The notes: a model not told the origin generated them from the sequence alone. DNA of 64,000 nt from Candidatus Accumulibacter proximus (GCA_016709675.1 JADJMH010000005.1:310001-374000), one strand, 5' to 3'. Positions 1-8,658 are shown, counted from the stretch's first letter. A program made the numbers and translations.

Positions 1-102
1 GCGCAGCAGCGTGCTGCGACAGAACTCGCAGACGACATAGATCGAGGTCGCCGACCGGAAGGTAACCGGCGCACCACAGGATGGGCAACTGGCTTGCTTC
101 AC
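1..102 (-). CDS. Zinc-ribbon protein, N-terminal fragment (possibly DUF4178 family)
   Basis: Only the first 34 codons are in the window, read on the minus strand from a GTG at 102. The peptide begins MKQASCPSCGAPVTF and continues with CEFC, a four-cysteine zinc ribbon (CxxC-x(n)-CxxC). Such a ribbon at the extreme N-terminus, next to SPFH and DUF350 genes, is typical of DUF4178-type proteins, but the diagnostic domain lies outside the window. It follows the SPFH gene with a gap of about 37 bases, so it is probably the next gene of the same operon. The start is uncertain because no strong Shine-Dalgarno sequence precedes the GTG. Confidence 0.5.
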   Translation of the reverse strand, partial: MKQASCPSCGAPVTFRSATSIYVVCEFCRSTLLR

Positions 103-139
103 CTGGAGGGGACTTGCTGCGAGGCGGGCTAGCGGGCGA

Positions 140-1165
140 TCACACCAGCTTGCCCAGCAAGTCCGCCTTCTTGGCATCGAACTCGGCTTGCGACAGGATC
201 CCTTTGGCGACGAGGCCGTGCAGCTTCTCCAGCGTCGCCACGACCTCGTCGGCAGCGGCAGGCGCTGTCGCCGGTGCTGCTGTGGCGATCGACGCTGCCG
301 CCGGCGTGGTCTGCGCCATCGCCGCGGTCATCGCCTGGCCGATGCCCATGCCGGCACCGAGACCAGCACCGATGCCGGCAATCCCCCCTTCATTCTGCGC
401 TGCCAGCGGAATACTGGTGGCTACCTGGTACTGCGTGTAGCGACCGAGGTCACCGATCATGTTCATGCCGATGCGGGTGTCGAGGATCTTCTGCAGTTCC
501 TCCGGTAGCGAGACGTTTTGCACGACGAAGCTGTCGAGCGCCAGACCATAGCGGTCGAACACCGGTTCCAGCTTGCCCTTGAGTGCCTTGCCAAGTTCTT
601 CCTGGTTGGCGGCCATGTCGATGAACGGGACGCCCGATTCACCGAAGAGGTCGGTCATCGAGCTGATCACCAGGTTCCGCAGCTGGCCGTCGAGGTCGGC
701 AACCGTGTATTGCTCGCGCGTACCTGAAATCTCGCTGTGGAACCGGCGGGCATCGGTGAGCTTGTACGAGTAGATGCCGAAGGCCCGCATGCGGACCATG
801 CCGAAGTCCTTGTCGCGAACGGTGATCGGATTTGACGTTCCCCACTTGCAGTCGAGCTGCAGGCGGGTCGAAAAGAAATAAACGTCCGACTTGAAGGGGG
901 ACTCGAAGAGCTTGTCCCAGTTCTTGAGGTTGGTCAGCAGGGGCAGTGTCCGGGTTGTCAGGGTGTACAGACCGGGACCGAACACGTCGGCGATCTGACC
1001 CTCATCGACAAAGACGGCCATTTGCGACTCACGGACCGTCAGCTGCGCGCCGTACTGGATCTCGAAGTCCCGCATCGGATAGCGCATGGCAAGCACACCG
1101 TCGCCGTCTTCCGTCCACTGAATGACATCGATAAACTGTTTCTTGATGAAGTCCATGAGGGCCAT
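140..1165 (-). CDS. SPFH-domain protein with C-terminal SHOCT-like motif (YdjI/virion-core-like)
   Basis: A 341-residue protein. Residues about 25-240 form an SPFH/band-7-like domain of the 'virion core protein' (YdjI) type, with the typical stretch FSTRLQLDCKWGTSNPI and a conserved IGDLGRYTQYQ near residue 240. A Gly/Ala-rich linker (about 250-305) leads to a C-terminal SHOCT-like short helical pair (LHGLVAKGILSQAEFDAKK). These proteins are thought to scaffold membranes or membrane-linked complexes; no enzymatic role is implied. The start has a GGGAG ribosome site. The gene lies between a DUF350 membrane protein gene and a zinc-ribbon gene, a recurring bacterial trio. Exact function unknown. 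Confidence 0.75.
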   Translation of the reverse strand: MALMDFIKKQFIDVIQWTEDGDGVLAMRYPMRDFEIQYGAQLTVRESQMAVFVDEGQIADVFGPGLYTLTTRTLPLLTNLKNWDKLFESPFKSDVYFFSTRLQLDCKWGTSNPITVRDKDFGMVRMRAFGIYSYKLTDARRFHSEISGTREQYTVADLDGQLRNLVISSMTDLFGESGVPFIDMAANQEELGKALKGKLEPVFDRYGLALDSFVVQNVSLPEELQKILDTRIGMNMIGDLGRYTQYQVATSIPLAAQNEGGIAGIGAGLGAGMGIGQAMTAAMAQTTPAAASIATAAPATAPAAADEVVATLEKLHGLVAKGILSQAEFDAKKADLLGKLV

Positions 1166-1232
1166 GGTGATCTCCCGAAAGCAAGCATTGGCGAGCCGGC
1201 GCCGGACTCGGCCGGTGCCGGAGGAGGGGTGC

Positions 1233-1637
1233 TCAGTAAGTCATGCAGGCGGCGTTGATCAGGCCGACGGTGAGCGAGACGACGGCCAGAAAAATCGCCG
1301 GTGCGATCCTGCCCGACGGGATATCCTGAGTCAGTTGCGGCAACGTGAAGCGGGTTATCAGGTAAGCCAGAATCTGGATGACTCCGGCGATCGCCCCCCA
1401 GGCAGCGAGATCGATCAGTGTATCGCTATGCGCAATCACGTTGGCAACCGGCATGGCGAAACCCAGCAGCGCACCCGACAGGCTGACTGCGGCCGCGCTA
1501 TTGCCTGCCCGTATCAGTGCGACCTCATGGTAGGGGGTGACGTTGAGGTAAACCAGCAGGAAGAGCGCGAGCAGGACGATCGCCACGGCGAAATAGGCGA
1601 GAAAGGCGGGTAGCATCGTCAACAGGTGGCTGGGCAT
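1233..1637 (-). CDS. DUF350 (YjfL-like) inner-membrane protein
   Basis: A 134-residue, very hydrophobic protein with four likely membrane segments: about 8-30, 47-70, 76-95 and 110-130. The order and spacing, including a conserved AWGAIAGVIQ in the third segment, fit the DUF350/YjfL family, inner-membrane proteins of unknown biochemical role. An AGGAG sits about 7 bases before the ATG at 1637. It is the first gene of the group that continues with the SPFH protein and the zinc-ribbon protein. Co-occurrence of DUF350 with SPFH and DUF4178 genes suggests a shared membrane-linked function, but this is inference from context. Confidence 0.75.
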   Translation of the reverse strand: MPSHLLTMLPAFLAYFAVAIVLLALFLLVYLNVTPYHEVALIRAGNSAAAVSLSGALLGFAMPVANVIAHSDTLIDLAAWGAIAGVIQILAYLITRFTLPQLTQDIPSGRIAPAIFLAVVSLTVGLINAACMTY

Positions 1638-1673
1638 GAGAATTCTCCTGTCTGCGGGCCGTTGGACAGCGGT

Positions 1674-2393
1674 TCAAAGGGAGTCCGCATAGCGTACCAG
1701 GCCGTTGAGGATCAGATTGTCCGCCAACTCGAAGGGGATGTTCAAGTGCGCCGCCAGTCGTTCGGCGGCTCCGCCGGTGAGCAGGCAGCGGGCGCCTGGC
1801 TCGGCTGCGATGGAAGAAAACATCCGGTCGACCGCCCCCAGTTGGGCCTGCAGGCAGCCGCTGACGATGGCATCCATCGTATTGCGCGGCTCGGCACGAA
1901 AAACGCCGTCGGCAAGCGGCAGCTGTGCGGTGTTGCGTGCCAGCGCGGCACGCATCAGGTCGAAACCGGGCAGGATCAGACCACCGCGAAACAACCCTGT
2001 CGCGTCGAGCAGATCCACGGTTGTTGCAGTTCCGGCGCAGACCACCAGGCACGCGCTGTCGAGGAGGGTACGGGCGCCGATCAGCGCCGCCCAGCGGTCG
2101 GCACCGAGTTGCCGCGGCAGTTCGTAGCTATTGCGAACGCCGCAGGCTTCGGCACTTGCGTGCAGGAAGGAGACCTTGTCGTGACGCCGGGCGAGAAGCG
2201 CCGAGATGGTTGCCGACACGTCGCTGCCCGCGACGTTGCAGACCACGACACGCGCCGGCTCCGGCCATTCGTCAGCGGCCTCTCCCAGCCAGGCGACGTC
2301 GGCAGTTGCCAGGACCCCGCTGTCCAGCCATTTCCGGCCGTCATGAAGACCCCACTTGATGCGGCTGTTGCCCGCGTCGATGGCGATGATCAT
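1674..2393 (-). CDS. coaX: Type III pantothenate kinase
   Basis: A 239-residue protein of the CoaX family (ASKHA fold). It catalyses ATP-dependent phosphorylation of pantothenate, the first step of coenzyme A synthesis, in the cytosol. Family signatures seen are DAGNSRIKWG at residues 6-15 (phosphate-binding loop), LGADRWAALIGAR near residue 95 and GTATTVDLL near residue 121. Length is normal. The start codon overlaps the stop of birA by four bases (ATGA), and the birA-coaX pair is common in betaproteobacteria. No type I CoaA is visible in the window. Confidence 0.93.
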   Translation of the reverse strand: MIIAIDAGNSRIKWGLHDGRKWLDSGVLATADVAWLGEAADEWPEPARVVVCNVAGSDVSATISALLARRHDKVSFLHASAEACGVRNSYELPRQLGADRWAALIGARTLLDSACLVVCAGTATTVDLLDATGLFRGGLILPGFDLMRAALARNTAQLPLADGVFRAEPRNTMDAIVSGCLQAQLGAVDRMFSSIAAEPGARCLLTGGAAERLAAHLNIPFELADNLILNGLVRYADSL

Positions 2394-3196
2394 GCCACTC
2401 GCAGCGACAGGTCGCCGGACAGGCAGCGTTCGATCCCGGCCGGTGTGCGCAGCAGCAGGGCGCCATCCTCATCAGCTCCGAGGCAGATGCCTTCGCGATC
2501 TACGCGGCCGCCATCGAGCAGGCGCACCTGACGATCCTGCCAGGAATGATGCGCCTGCCATTCGCTGCGCAGAACGCTGAAGCCCCCCTCGGCAAAGCGG
2601 TCGAGAACCTCTGCCAGATCAATCAGTACCTGCGCCAGGATCTGATGACGGTCCGGCAGGGGCGACAGCGCCTGCGCCAAGGCTGCCGGACGGTGCAGGA
2701 ACGATTCCTGGTCGGCCGGTGGCAGTTGCAGGTTTAGGCCGATGCCGATGACTGCCAGCATGACGCGGGGCTCGGATTCCAGCTCGACCAGTATGCCGCC
2801 AAGCTTGTCGCCTTCGAGCAGGATGTCATTCGGCCACTTCAGGCCAACGCCGCGCACGCCGCAGCTTCCCAGAGCCCGTACGACCGCGATGCCGACAGCC
2901 AGCGATAGTCCTGCGAGTCGCGAAACCCCGCCCGCGAAGCGCCAGAGCACGGAAAACGTGAGACCGCTTTCCGGAGAGGATAGCCAGCTGCGGCCACGTC
3001 GGCCGCGTCCAGCTGTTTGCCGGTCGGCGACCAGCAGCAAGCCGGCTGGAGCACCCTGGCGGGCGCGCTCAGCCAGCAGGCTGCTGGTTGAGCTGCATTC
3101 GGCCACGACCTCGAACGTGAAGCGGCCGCGCGTCGGGCCAAGCAGGGAATCCATGCGCAGCGGATCGATCTGGCAAGGGCGGGAAGACTGGTCCAC
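2390..3196 (-). CDS. birA: Biotin--[acetyl-CoA-carboxylase] ligase (no DNA-binding domain)
   Basis: A 268-residue biotin protein ligase that makes biotinyl-AMP and transfers biotin to the BCCP subunit of acetyl-CoA carboxylase. The adenylate-binding motif GRGRRGRSW lies near residue 64, and the catalytic/biotin-binding core includes LKWPNDIL near residue 120. The C-terminal small domain is present. The N-terminal winged helix of E. coli BirA is absent, so this is a monofunctional class I ligase without the biotin-operon repressor role. The longest frame opens at a GTG (3196); an ATG at 3154 is an alternative and neither has a strong ribosome site. It overlaps coaX by four bases. Confidence 0.9.
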   Translation of the reverse strand: MDQSSRPCQIDPLRMDSLLGPTRGRFTFEVVAECSSTSSLLAERARQGAPAGLLLVADRQTAGRGRRGRSWLSSPESGLTFSVLWRFAGGVSRLAGLSLAVGIAVVRALGSCGVRGVGLKWPNDILLEGDKLGGILVELESEPRVMLAVIGIGLNLQLPPADQESFLHRPAALAQALSPLPDRHQILAQVLIDLAEVLDRFAEGGFSVLRSEWQAHHSWQDRQVRLLDGGRVDREGICLGADEDGALLLRTPAGIERCLSGDLSLRVA

Positions 3197-3234
3197 GGTC
3201 TCGTCATCAGAAACAACGCCCGCATTATCGCTGA

Positions 3235-4665
3235 TTATCGCGGCAGTGAACCTTGCCGATCTTCGATTGCGCTGTTGCTGTCGAGTCCGAGTTCCTGAAT
3301 CTTGCGGGTGATGGTATTGCGACCGATGCCAAGCGCCAGTGCTGCCTCGATTCTGCGCCCGCCCGTATGAGTCAGCGCACGTTTGATCAGCACCCGCTCA
3401 AAGGCGCGTGTCAATTGCTCATGCACCTTGCCCGGGTCGCCCAGCAACAGTCGGTCAACTTCCTGCGCCAGCGCACTTTCCCAGTCGTTGGCCTGCACCG
3501 CGGCTGTCGCTTCACGCAGTTCCGGCGGCAGGTCGCCCAACTCAACCAGTTGCCCGGGTGCCATGACAGTCAGCCAGTGGCACAGATTCTCCAGCTGGCG
3601 GACGTTGCCCGAGAAATCAAGGGAGCACAGATGCCTGAGGGCTGCTTCGGAAAAGCGCTTGCCTTCGACCCCGAGTTCCTGTGCGCTCTTCTGCAGAAAA
3701 TGGCGTGCCAGGATCGGAATGTCCTCGCGTCTCTCCCGCAGGCTCGGCAGTCGCACGCGGATCACGTTCAGGCGGTGAAAGAGATCCTCACGAAAGAGCC
3801 CCTGGCTGACCCTTGCCTCAAGATCCTGGTGCGTTGCGGCAATGATGCGAACCTTGGTCCTCAGGGGTGAATGGCCACCGACCCGGTAATAGTGACCGTC
3901 CGAAAGCACGCGCAGTAGCCGCGTCTGCAGCTCTGCCGGCATATCCCCGATTTCATCGAGGAACAGCGTCCCCCCTTCGGCCTGTTCGAACCGTCCCTGT
4001 CGCTGGGTTGCAGCCCCTGTAAAGGCGCCGCGTTCGTGGCCGAACAACTCGGACTCCAGCAGGTCGCGAGGAATCGCCGCAGTGTTGATGGCGATGAAGG
4101 GCTTGTCGGCACGCGGGCTGTGGCGGTGTACGGCGCGCGCCACCAGTTCCTTGCCGGATCCCGATTCGCCGGTGATCAAGACCGTGGCACTCGACTGGCT
4201 CAGGCGACCAATGGCCCGGAACACCTCCTGCATCGCTGGCGCCTGACCGAGAATCTCGGGTGTCAAACCGACTTCGTTGGGCGCACCGTTGCGGTGCATA
4301 CTTTCGCCAATCGCCCGCCGAATCAGTTCGAGAGCCTGATCGACGTCGAAGGGCTTCGGCAGATACTCGAAGGCTCCGCCCTGAAACGCCGACACGGCGC
4401 TCTCCAGATCGGAATAGGCGGTCATGATGATCACCGGTAGCGAGGGAAAACGATCCTTGAACACTTGCAGCAATTCCAGTCCGGACTGACCTGGCATGCG
4501 GATGTCGGAAACCAGTACCTGGGGCGTTTCGGTGCCCTGGTCGAGTTGCGCCAGCGCTTCTGTTGCTGAAGCAAAGCTGCGGAAAGGGATTTTTTCGCGG
4601 GCTAGCGTCTTCTCCAGCACCCAGCGGATTGATTTGTCGTCGTCAACGATCCAGACCGGTTTCAT
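3235..4665 (-). CDS. ntrC: Nitrogen regulation response regulator NtrC (sigma-54 activator)
   Basis: A 476-residue NtrC. The start at 4665 (MKPVWIVDDDKS) follows a GAGGA ribosome site; the frame runs 18 codons further upstream, but that part is unlike the family. Domains are a receiver (1-120) with phospho-acceptor Asp in VSDIRMPG, a sigma-54 AAA+ domain (about 140-375) with Walker A GESGSGKE and the sigma-54 contact loop GAFTGA, and a C-terminal Fis-type helix-turn-helix (GIGRNTITRKIQ). NtrC-P activates nitrogen-scavenging promoters. It lies directly after ntrB, and glnA upstream carries two matching enhancer palindromes. Regulation by NtrB phosphorylation and by nitrogen status is expected from the family. 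Confidence 0.95.
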   Translation of the reverse strand: MKPVWIVDDDKSIRWVLEKTLAREKIPFRSFASATEALAQLDQGTETPQVLVSDIRMPGQSGLELLQVFKDRFPSLPVIIMTAYSDLESAVSAFQGGAFEYLPKPFDVDQALELIRRAIGESMHRNGAPNEVGLTPEILGQAPAMQEVFRAIGRLSQSSATVLITGESGSGKELVARAVHRHSPRADKPFIAINTAAIPRDLLESELFGHERGAFTGAATQRQGRFEQAEGGTLFLDEIGDMPAELQTRLLRVLSDGHYYRVGGHSPLRTKVRIIAATHQDLEARVSQGLFREDLFHRLNVIRVRLPSLRERREDIPILARHFLQKSAQELGVEGKRFSEAALRHLCSLDFSGNVRQLENLCHWLTVMAPGQLVELGDLPPELREATAAVQANDWESALAQEVDRLLLGDPGKVHEQLTRAFERVLIKRALTHTGGRRIEAALALGIGRNTITRKIQELGLDSNSAIEDRQGSLPR

Positions 4666-4735
4666 TGATTCCTCAGGCAGCTTGGCTATTGTCATCGAAG
4701 TATCATCAGGTAATAGCAAGAAACCTGCCAGCCCC

Positions 4736-5809
4736 TCAGGCCAGCGGCAAGCGAATCGTGAAACAGGTATGGCCGGGCCGGCTTAGACAATCAATGGTGC
4801 CCTGGTGCTGTTGGACAAAACTTTGCGCCAGCGTCAGCCCGAGGCCGCTGCCGCCGGCGCGACCGGAAACCAGCGGATAGAACATGCGTTCGCGGATGTC
4901 CTCGGGAATTCCCGGACCATCGTCGATCACCTGAACTTCGAGCGCCAGGCGGTGGCGCCGCTTGAACAAGGTGGCCTGGCGTGCCGCGCGCGTGCGTAGC
5001 GTGATCGTGCCCGCCGAGGAAACACTTCCATCAGGTTGCCGTCTGATCGCCTGCGCCGCGTTTCTGGCGATGTTCAGGAAGACCTGAATCAGTTGTTCCC
5101 GATCACCCACCAGTTCCGGCAGGCTGGTATCGTAGTCCCGGCAGACCCGGAGCGTGGTCGGAAACTCCGCGGTGAGCAAGCTGCGGACGCGCTCCAGGAT
5201 CTCGTGGATGTTTACCGGGCCGGGTTGCATCGGGCGGTGAGGCGACAGCAGGCGGCGCATCAGATCCTGCAAGCGGTCCGCCTCCTTGATGATCACCTGC
5301 GTGTATTCGCGCAGGCCGGGATTGTTAAGTTCCCGTTCAAGCAACTGCGCCGCACCTCGGATACCGCCCAGAGGGTTCTTGATTTCGTGCACCAGGTTTC
5401 GTATCAGTTCGCGGTTGGCGTGTTGCTGTTCGACCAGGCGCTCTTCCCTGGTGGCCCTAAGCTGTTGATCTATTGGCCAAAGCTCTACAAGAAGAGAGGC
5501 GCCGTGGGCATCGACCGGGTTTACCGTGCAATTCAGTTGAAGCACGTCGCCACCAGCGAGGCGCAGTTCGATGTTCTGTCCGGTATAGCCCCAGCCATGG
5601 TGCAGAACGCTGTTCAGGGCCGCGAGCAACTTCGGCGGGCACTCCATGACGCCCTCCAGCGGGCAGCCGGCGAAGACCTTGTTGCTGATCTCCAATAGGT
5701 TCTCAGCAGCAGGATTCAGGTAGCGGATAGCCAGGCTCTGGTCAAGGAGAACCACCGCCGACGACAGCAGGTCGAGACCGCCGAATGGATTCCCCGAATT
5801 CTCAGGCAT
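4736..5809 (-). CDS. ntrB: Nitrogen regulation sensor histidine kinase NtrB
   Basis: A 357-residue soluble histidine kinase (also called GlnL). An N-terminal PAS domain (about 12-110) is followed by the dimerisation/phospho-acceptor region with HEIKNPLGG near residue 141 and a HATPase domain with N-box (NIARNAAQAI), DDGPGIP and a glycine-rich lid (SGRAGGSGLGLTL). No membrane segment is seen, as expected for a cytosolic NtrB controlled by PII protein. It precedes ntrC by about 70 bases in the same direction and follows the DUF4124 gene by 32 bases. No strong ribosome site precedes the ATG. Confidence 0.95.
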   Translation of the reverse strand: MPENSGNPFGGLDLLSSAVVLLDQSLAIRYLNPAAENLLEISNKVFAGCPLEGVMECPPKLLAALNSVLHHGWGYTGQNIELRLAGGDVLQLNCTVNPVDAHGASLLVELWPIDQQLRATREERLVEQQHANRELIRNLVHEIKNPLGGIRGAAQLLERELNNPGLREYTQVIIKEADRLQDLMRRLLSPHRPMQPGPVNIHEILERVRSLLTAEFPTTLRVCRDYDTSLPELVGDREQLIQVFLNIARNAAQAIRRQPDGSVSSAGTITLRTRAARQATLFKRRHRLALEVQVIDDGPGIPEDIRERMFYPLVSGRAGGSGLGLTLAQSFVQQHQGTIDCLSRPGHTCFTIRLPLA

Positions 5810-5841
5810 CAGTTTGGGCAGGTGAACTCATGCCCCAACGA

Positions 5842-6327
5842 TCAGCGCAGATTGGCGATCTCTTTCCGGATTGCCTCGATATTGCGCTGATGCAAAGCGA
5901 CCTTGTCCTTGTAGGGCTGCAGACGTTCTTGAACCTTGCCACCACTGATCGCGCCACCCTGCATGCGCTCGTTTGGCAGCACGATCGCTTCCTGCTCGCT
6001 GAGATCCTTCCTTGCCTGCTCGGCATTCTTCTCTTCGGCCGCCAACTCGCTTTCGAGGATACGCCGACGATCGCCATCGCGCGACTTTTGCGTTTGCTCG
6101 TCCACCTTTGGAAAGCTGCCGGGTGTTGCCGTCTTGGCTGCCGGTGCCTTGGGCGCCGGTGCAAGGTTGACCGGATCCAGCACGAGTTTCCGGCAACTCC
6201 TGGTCGGTACGTTGGAATAGGTGACCCGTCCGTCGGCATCGGCGCACTTGTAGATGTCTTGCGCGTACGCTGGGGCTGCAGCAAGCAGTGCCAGGGCGAT
6301 CGAAATACACAGGTCTTGCTTGTTCAT
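5842..6327 (-). CDS. DUF4124 domain-containing periplasmic protein
   Basis: A 161-residue protein with a cleavable signal peptide (MNKQDLCISIALALLAAAPAYA) ending at about residue 22. After it comes the DUF4124 motif (DIYKCADADGRVTYSN), a short beta-rich domain often found in proteobacterial envelope proteins. A Pro/Ala linker leads to a charged coiled-coil-like C-terminus (about 75-160). Small DUF4124 proteins are commonly found between glnA and ntrB in betaproteobacteria. Function unknown. The pair of cysteines flanking the motif (residue 27 and near residue 44) could form a disulfide in the periplasm. Confidence 0.75.
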   Translation of the reverse strand: MNKQDLCISIALALLAAAPAYAQDIYKCADADGRVTYSNVPTRSCRKLVLDPVNLAPAPKAPAAKTATPGSFPKVDEQTQKSRDGDRRRILESELAAEEKNAEQARKDLSEQEAIVLPNERMQGGAISGGKVQERLQPYKDKVALHQRNIEAIRKEIANLR

Positions 6328-6452
6328 TGCTGTCGTGTTCCCTCGTCGCGAGCAGTCCGTGGTTGCCGACGCCTACCATCTGCCCGGATCCGGCGAGATT
6401 GTAGCGGATGACCGAAGCCAATATTAACGCGCGAGGAAGACGATCGGTAGAC

Positions 6453-6480
6453 AAAAAAAGGACGGGCAGGCCCGTCCTCT
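6453..6480 (-). terminator. Rho-independent terminator of glnA
   Basis: Read on the minus strand, an 8-bp GC stem (GGACGGGC / GCCCGTCC) with a two-base loop is followed at once by seven T residues. It lies 18 bases after the glnA stop, so glnA can be a monocistronic unit separated from the DUF4124-ntrBC genes. Confidence 0.9.
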
Positions 6481-6497
6481 TGTTTGCACCGAGGGGA

Positions 6498-7913
6498 TCA
6501 GCAGCTGTAATAGAGATCGAACTCGACCGGGTGGGTAGTCATGCGAACCTTGTTGACCTCGTCCATCTTCAGCTCGAGATAGGCGTCAATCCAGTCGCTG
6601 GAAAAAACGCCGCCACGGGTCAGGAATTCACGATCCTTGTCGAGCGAGGCGAGGGCCTCCTCGAGGCTGGCACAAACGGTCGGAATCTTGGCATCCTCTT
6701 CCGGCGGCAGATCGTAGAGGTTCTTGTCTGCCGGATCACCCGGGTGAATCCGGTTCTGGATGCCATCGAGGCCGGCCATCAGCAGCGCCGAGAAGCACAG
6801 ATAGGGATTGGCGATCGGATCCGGGAAGCGCGTTTCGATACGCCTTGCCTTGTCGGAAGCCACATGCGGCACGCGGATCGAGGCTGACCGGTTCTTTGCC
6901 GAGTAGGCCAGTTTGACCGGCGCCTCGTAGTGCGGCACCAGGCGCTTGTACGAATTGGTGCCGGGGTTGGTAATTGCGTTCAGCGCCTTGGCGTGCTTGA
7001 TGATCCCGCCGATGTAGAACAGCGCCATCTCCGACAAACCGGCATAGCCGTTGCCGGCAAAGAGGTTCTTGCCATCCTTCCAGATCGATTGATGGACGTG
7101 CATGCCCGAGCCGTTGTCGCCGACGATCGGCTTCGGCATGAAAGTCGCCGTCTTGCCGTACTGGTGTGCGACGTTGTGTACCACATACTTGAGAATCTGG
7201 GTCCAGTCGGCACGCTTGACCAGCGTGCTGAACAGGGTTCCGATCTCGCACTGACCCGCAGTCGCCACTTCGTGGTGATGTACTTCCACCGGCACCCCGG
7301 CAGCCTCCAGCGTCAGAACCATCGCTGAACGGATGTCGTGCAGGCTGTCGACCGGTGGCACGGGGAAATAGCCGCCCTTGACTCCCGGACGGTGACCAGT
7401 TCCACCCTCACCCTCGGACTTTTCACCACTTGTCCAGGCGGCTTCCTGCGAATAGATCTTCAGCGTGCAGCCCGACATATCGACGCTCCAGGAAACCGAA
7501 TCGAAAATGAAGAACTCAGGTTCCGGTCCAAAGTAGGCGGTATCGCCGATGCCGCAAGACTTGAGATAAGCCTCGGCACGCTTGGCTATCGAACGTGGGT
7601 CGCGGTCGTAGCCGCGTCCGTCGGCCGGATCGACCACGTCGCAGGTGATGACGACTGTCGTTTCATCGAAGAAGGGGTCAATATAGGCGGTGCTCGGATC
7701 AGGCATCAACTGCATGTCCGAGGCTTGAATCCCTTTCCAGCCGGCGATCGACGAACCATCGAAAGCGTGGCCATTCTCGAACTTGTCTTCGTCAAAAGCG
7801 CTGACCGGCACGGTAACGTGTTGTTCCTTGCCACGGGTATCGGTGAAGCGGAAGTCCACGAACTTCGCCTCGTTTTCCTTGACCATCTTGATTACGTCTT
7901 GCGGGCTTGCCAT
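6498..7913 (-). CDS. glnA: Glutamine synthetase type I
   Basis: A 471-residue class I-beta glutamine synthetase, which makes glutamine from glutamate, ammonia and ATP as a cytosolic dodecamer. Signatures: beta-grasp region with FDGSSIAGWKGI near residue 53, the ATP-binding KPIVGDNGSGMHVHQS near residue 260, and the adenylylation-site tyrosine in KNLYDLPPEE near residue 398. Length matches the enterobacterial enzyme. A CAGGAG ribosome site precedes the ATG at 7913. It is controlled by a sigma-54 promoter and NtrC sites located upstream (see separate entries) and ends in a strong terminator, so activity is likely controlled by NtrBC at transcription and by GlnE at the protein level. Confidence 0.97.
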   Translation of the reverse strand: MASPQDVIKMVKENEAKFVDFRFTDTRGKEQHVTVPVSAFDEDKFENGHAFDGSSIAGWKGIQASDMQLMPDPSTAYIDPFFDETTVVITCDVVDPADGRGYDRDPRSIAKRAEAYLKSCGIGDTAYFGPEPEFFIFDSVSWSVDMSGCTLKIYSQEAAWTSGEKSEGEGGTGHRPGVKGGYFPVPPVDSLHDIRSAMVLTLEAAGVPVEVHHHEVATAGQCEIGTLFSTLVKRADWTQILKYVVHNVAHQYGKTATFMPKPIVGDNGSGMHVHQSIWKDGKNLFAGNGYAGLSEMALFYIGGIIKHAKALNAITNPGTNSYKRLVPHYEAPVKLAYSAKNRSASIRVPHVASDKARRIETRFPDPIANPYLCFSALLMAGLDGIQNRIHPGDPADKNLYDLPPEEDAKIPTVCASLEEALASLDKDREFLTRGGVFSSDWIDAYLELKMDEVNKVRMTTHPVEFDLYYSC

Positions 7914-7979
7914 TACAGAGTCTCCTGAACAGGTGCCGGTACGAGCGGCGACAGTAGAAAATAGGTGCGCGGAGGTACT

Positions 7980-7997
7980 AGCAGAAAACGTGCCAAT
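7980..7997 (-). promoter_or_regulatory. Sigma-54 promoter of glnA
   Basis: On the minus strand the sequence TTGGCACGTTTTCTGCT matches the -24/-12 consensus, with GG and GC separated by exactly 10 bases. Transcription would start near 7969, about 56 bases before the glnA ATG. Confidence 0.88.
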
Positions 7998-8060
7998 CCA
8001 TGCCCTGCTGACTGTTCATTGTGCCACAAGGCCCCAGAGCATTCTCCAGCATTTTACGCC

Positions 8061-8075
8061 GCACCACAGCGGTGC
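8061..8075. promoter_or_regulatory. NtrC binding site 1 (glnA enhancer)
   Basis: GCACCACAGCGGTGC: an inverted repeat GCACC-N5-GGTGC, equal to the core NtrC consensus. It lies about 70 bases upstream of the -24 element of glnA. Confidence 0.82.
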
Positions 8076-8090
8076 GGTCGGCGACATTGG

Positions 8091-8105
8091 GCACCAAGGC
8101 AGTGC
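8091..8105. promoter_or_regulatory. NtrC binding site 2 (glnA enhancer)
   Basis: GCACCAAGGCAGTGC: a second GCAC-N7-GTGC palindrome, centred 30 bp (about three helical turns) from site 1. This same-face tandem arrangement is typical of NtrC enhancers. Confidence 0.78.
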
Positions 8106-8208
8106 GTCCCGGCTGGTGGCTGTCAGGTTGCCGGTAAGCTCTGCGAACGAAACAAGTGATTTATACTCCGAGTTCCTCAAGACATCCTTCGACAGGCCCT
8201 CGAAACCC

Positions 8209-8658
8209 ATGGGAAGATTGACCGACCTGCTGCAGCTCGCCCAGGAACGTGGGCAAGAACTTGGCCTGCCCTATGCGGGCGCTCTGACGCCGCAGGAGGC
8301 GTACGAGGTCTGGCAGCTGGCGCCCGGCGCGAAGCTGGTTGACGTACGCACACACGCCGAGTGGGACTGGGTTGGGCGCATTCCCGGTGCGATCGAGATC
8401 GAGTGGATGAGCTACCCTGACGGCATCGCCAACGCCTATTTTCTGACCGAGCTGAAACAACAGGTCGATCGTGAAGCGCTGCTGATGTTCATTTGCCGCA
8501 GCGGCGTGCGCTCGCACCACGCCGCCGCGCTGGCTCGCGAGGCAACGCAACGCGAATGCTACAACGTGCTCGAGGGTTTTGAAGGTGACCTGGACGCCAA
8601 TGGCCAGCGCGGAAAAATCGGTGGCTGGCGCCTTGCCGGCTTGCCATGGCATAACTGA
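8209..8658 (+). CDS. Rhodanese-like domain protein (cytosolic)
   Basis: A 149-residue single-domain rhodanese without signal peptide. The likely nucleophile is the Cys in MFICRSGVRSHHAA near residue 90, and the N-terminal part carries the typical LVDVRTHAEW. Start chosen at ATG 8209 (MGRLTDLLQ); the frame is open further upstream, but that part overlaps the glnA control region. Single-domain rhodaneses move sulfane sulfur or act as accessory sulfur carriers; the substrate here is unknown. It is followed by nadA about 50 bases downstream. Both NtrC sites lie 100-150 bases upstream of its start, so coregulation with glnA is possible but unproven. Confidence 0.85.
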   Translation: MGRLTDLLQLAQERGQELGLPYAGALTPQEAYEVWQLAPGAKLVDVRTHAEWDWVGRIPGAIEIEWMSYPDGIANAYFLTELKQQVDREALLMFICRSGVRSHHAAALAREATQRECYNVLEGFEGDLDANGQRGKIGGWRLAGLPWHN

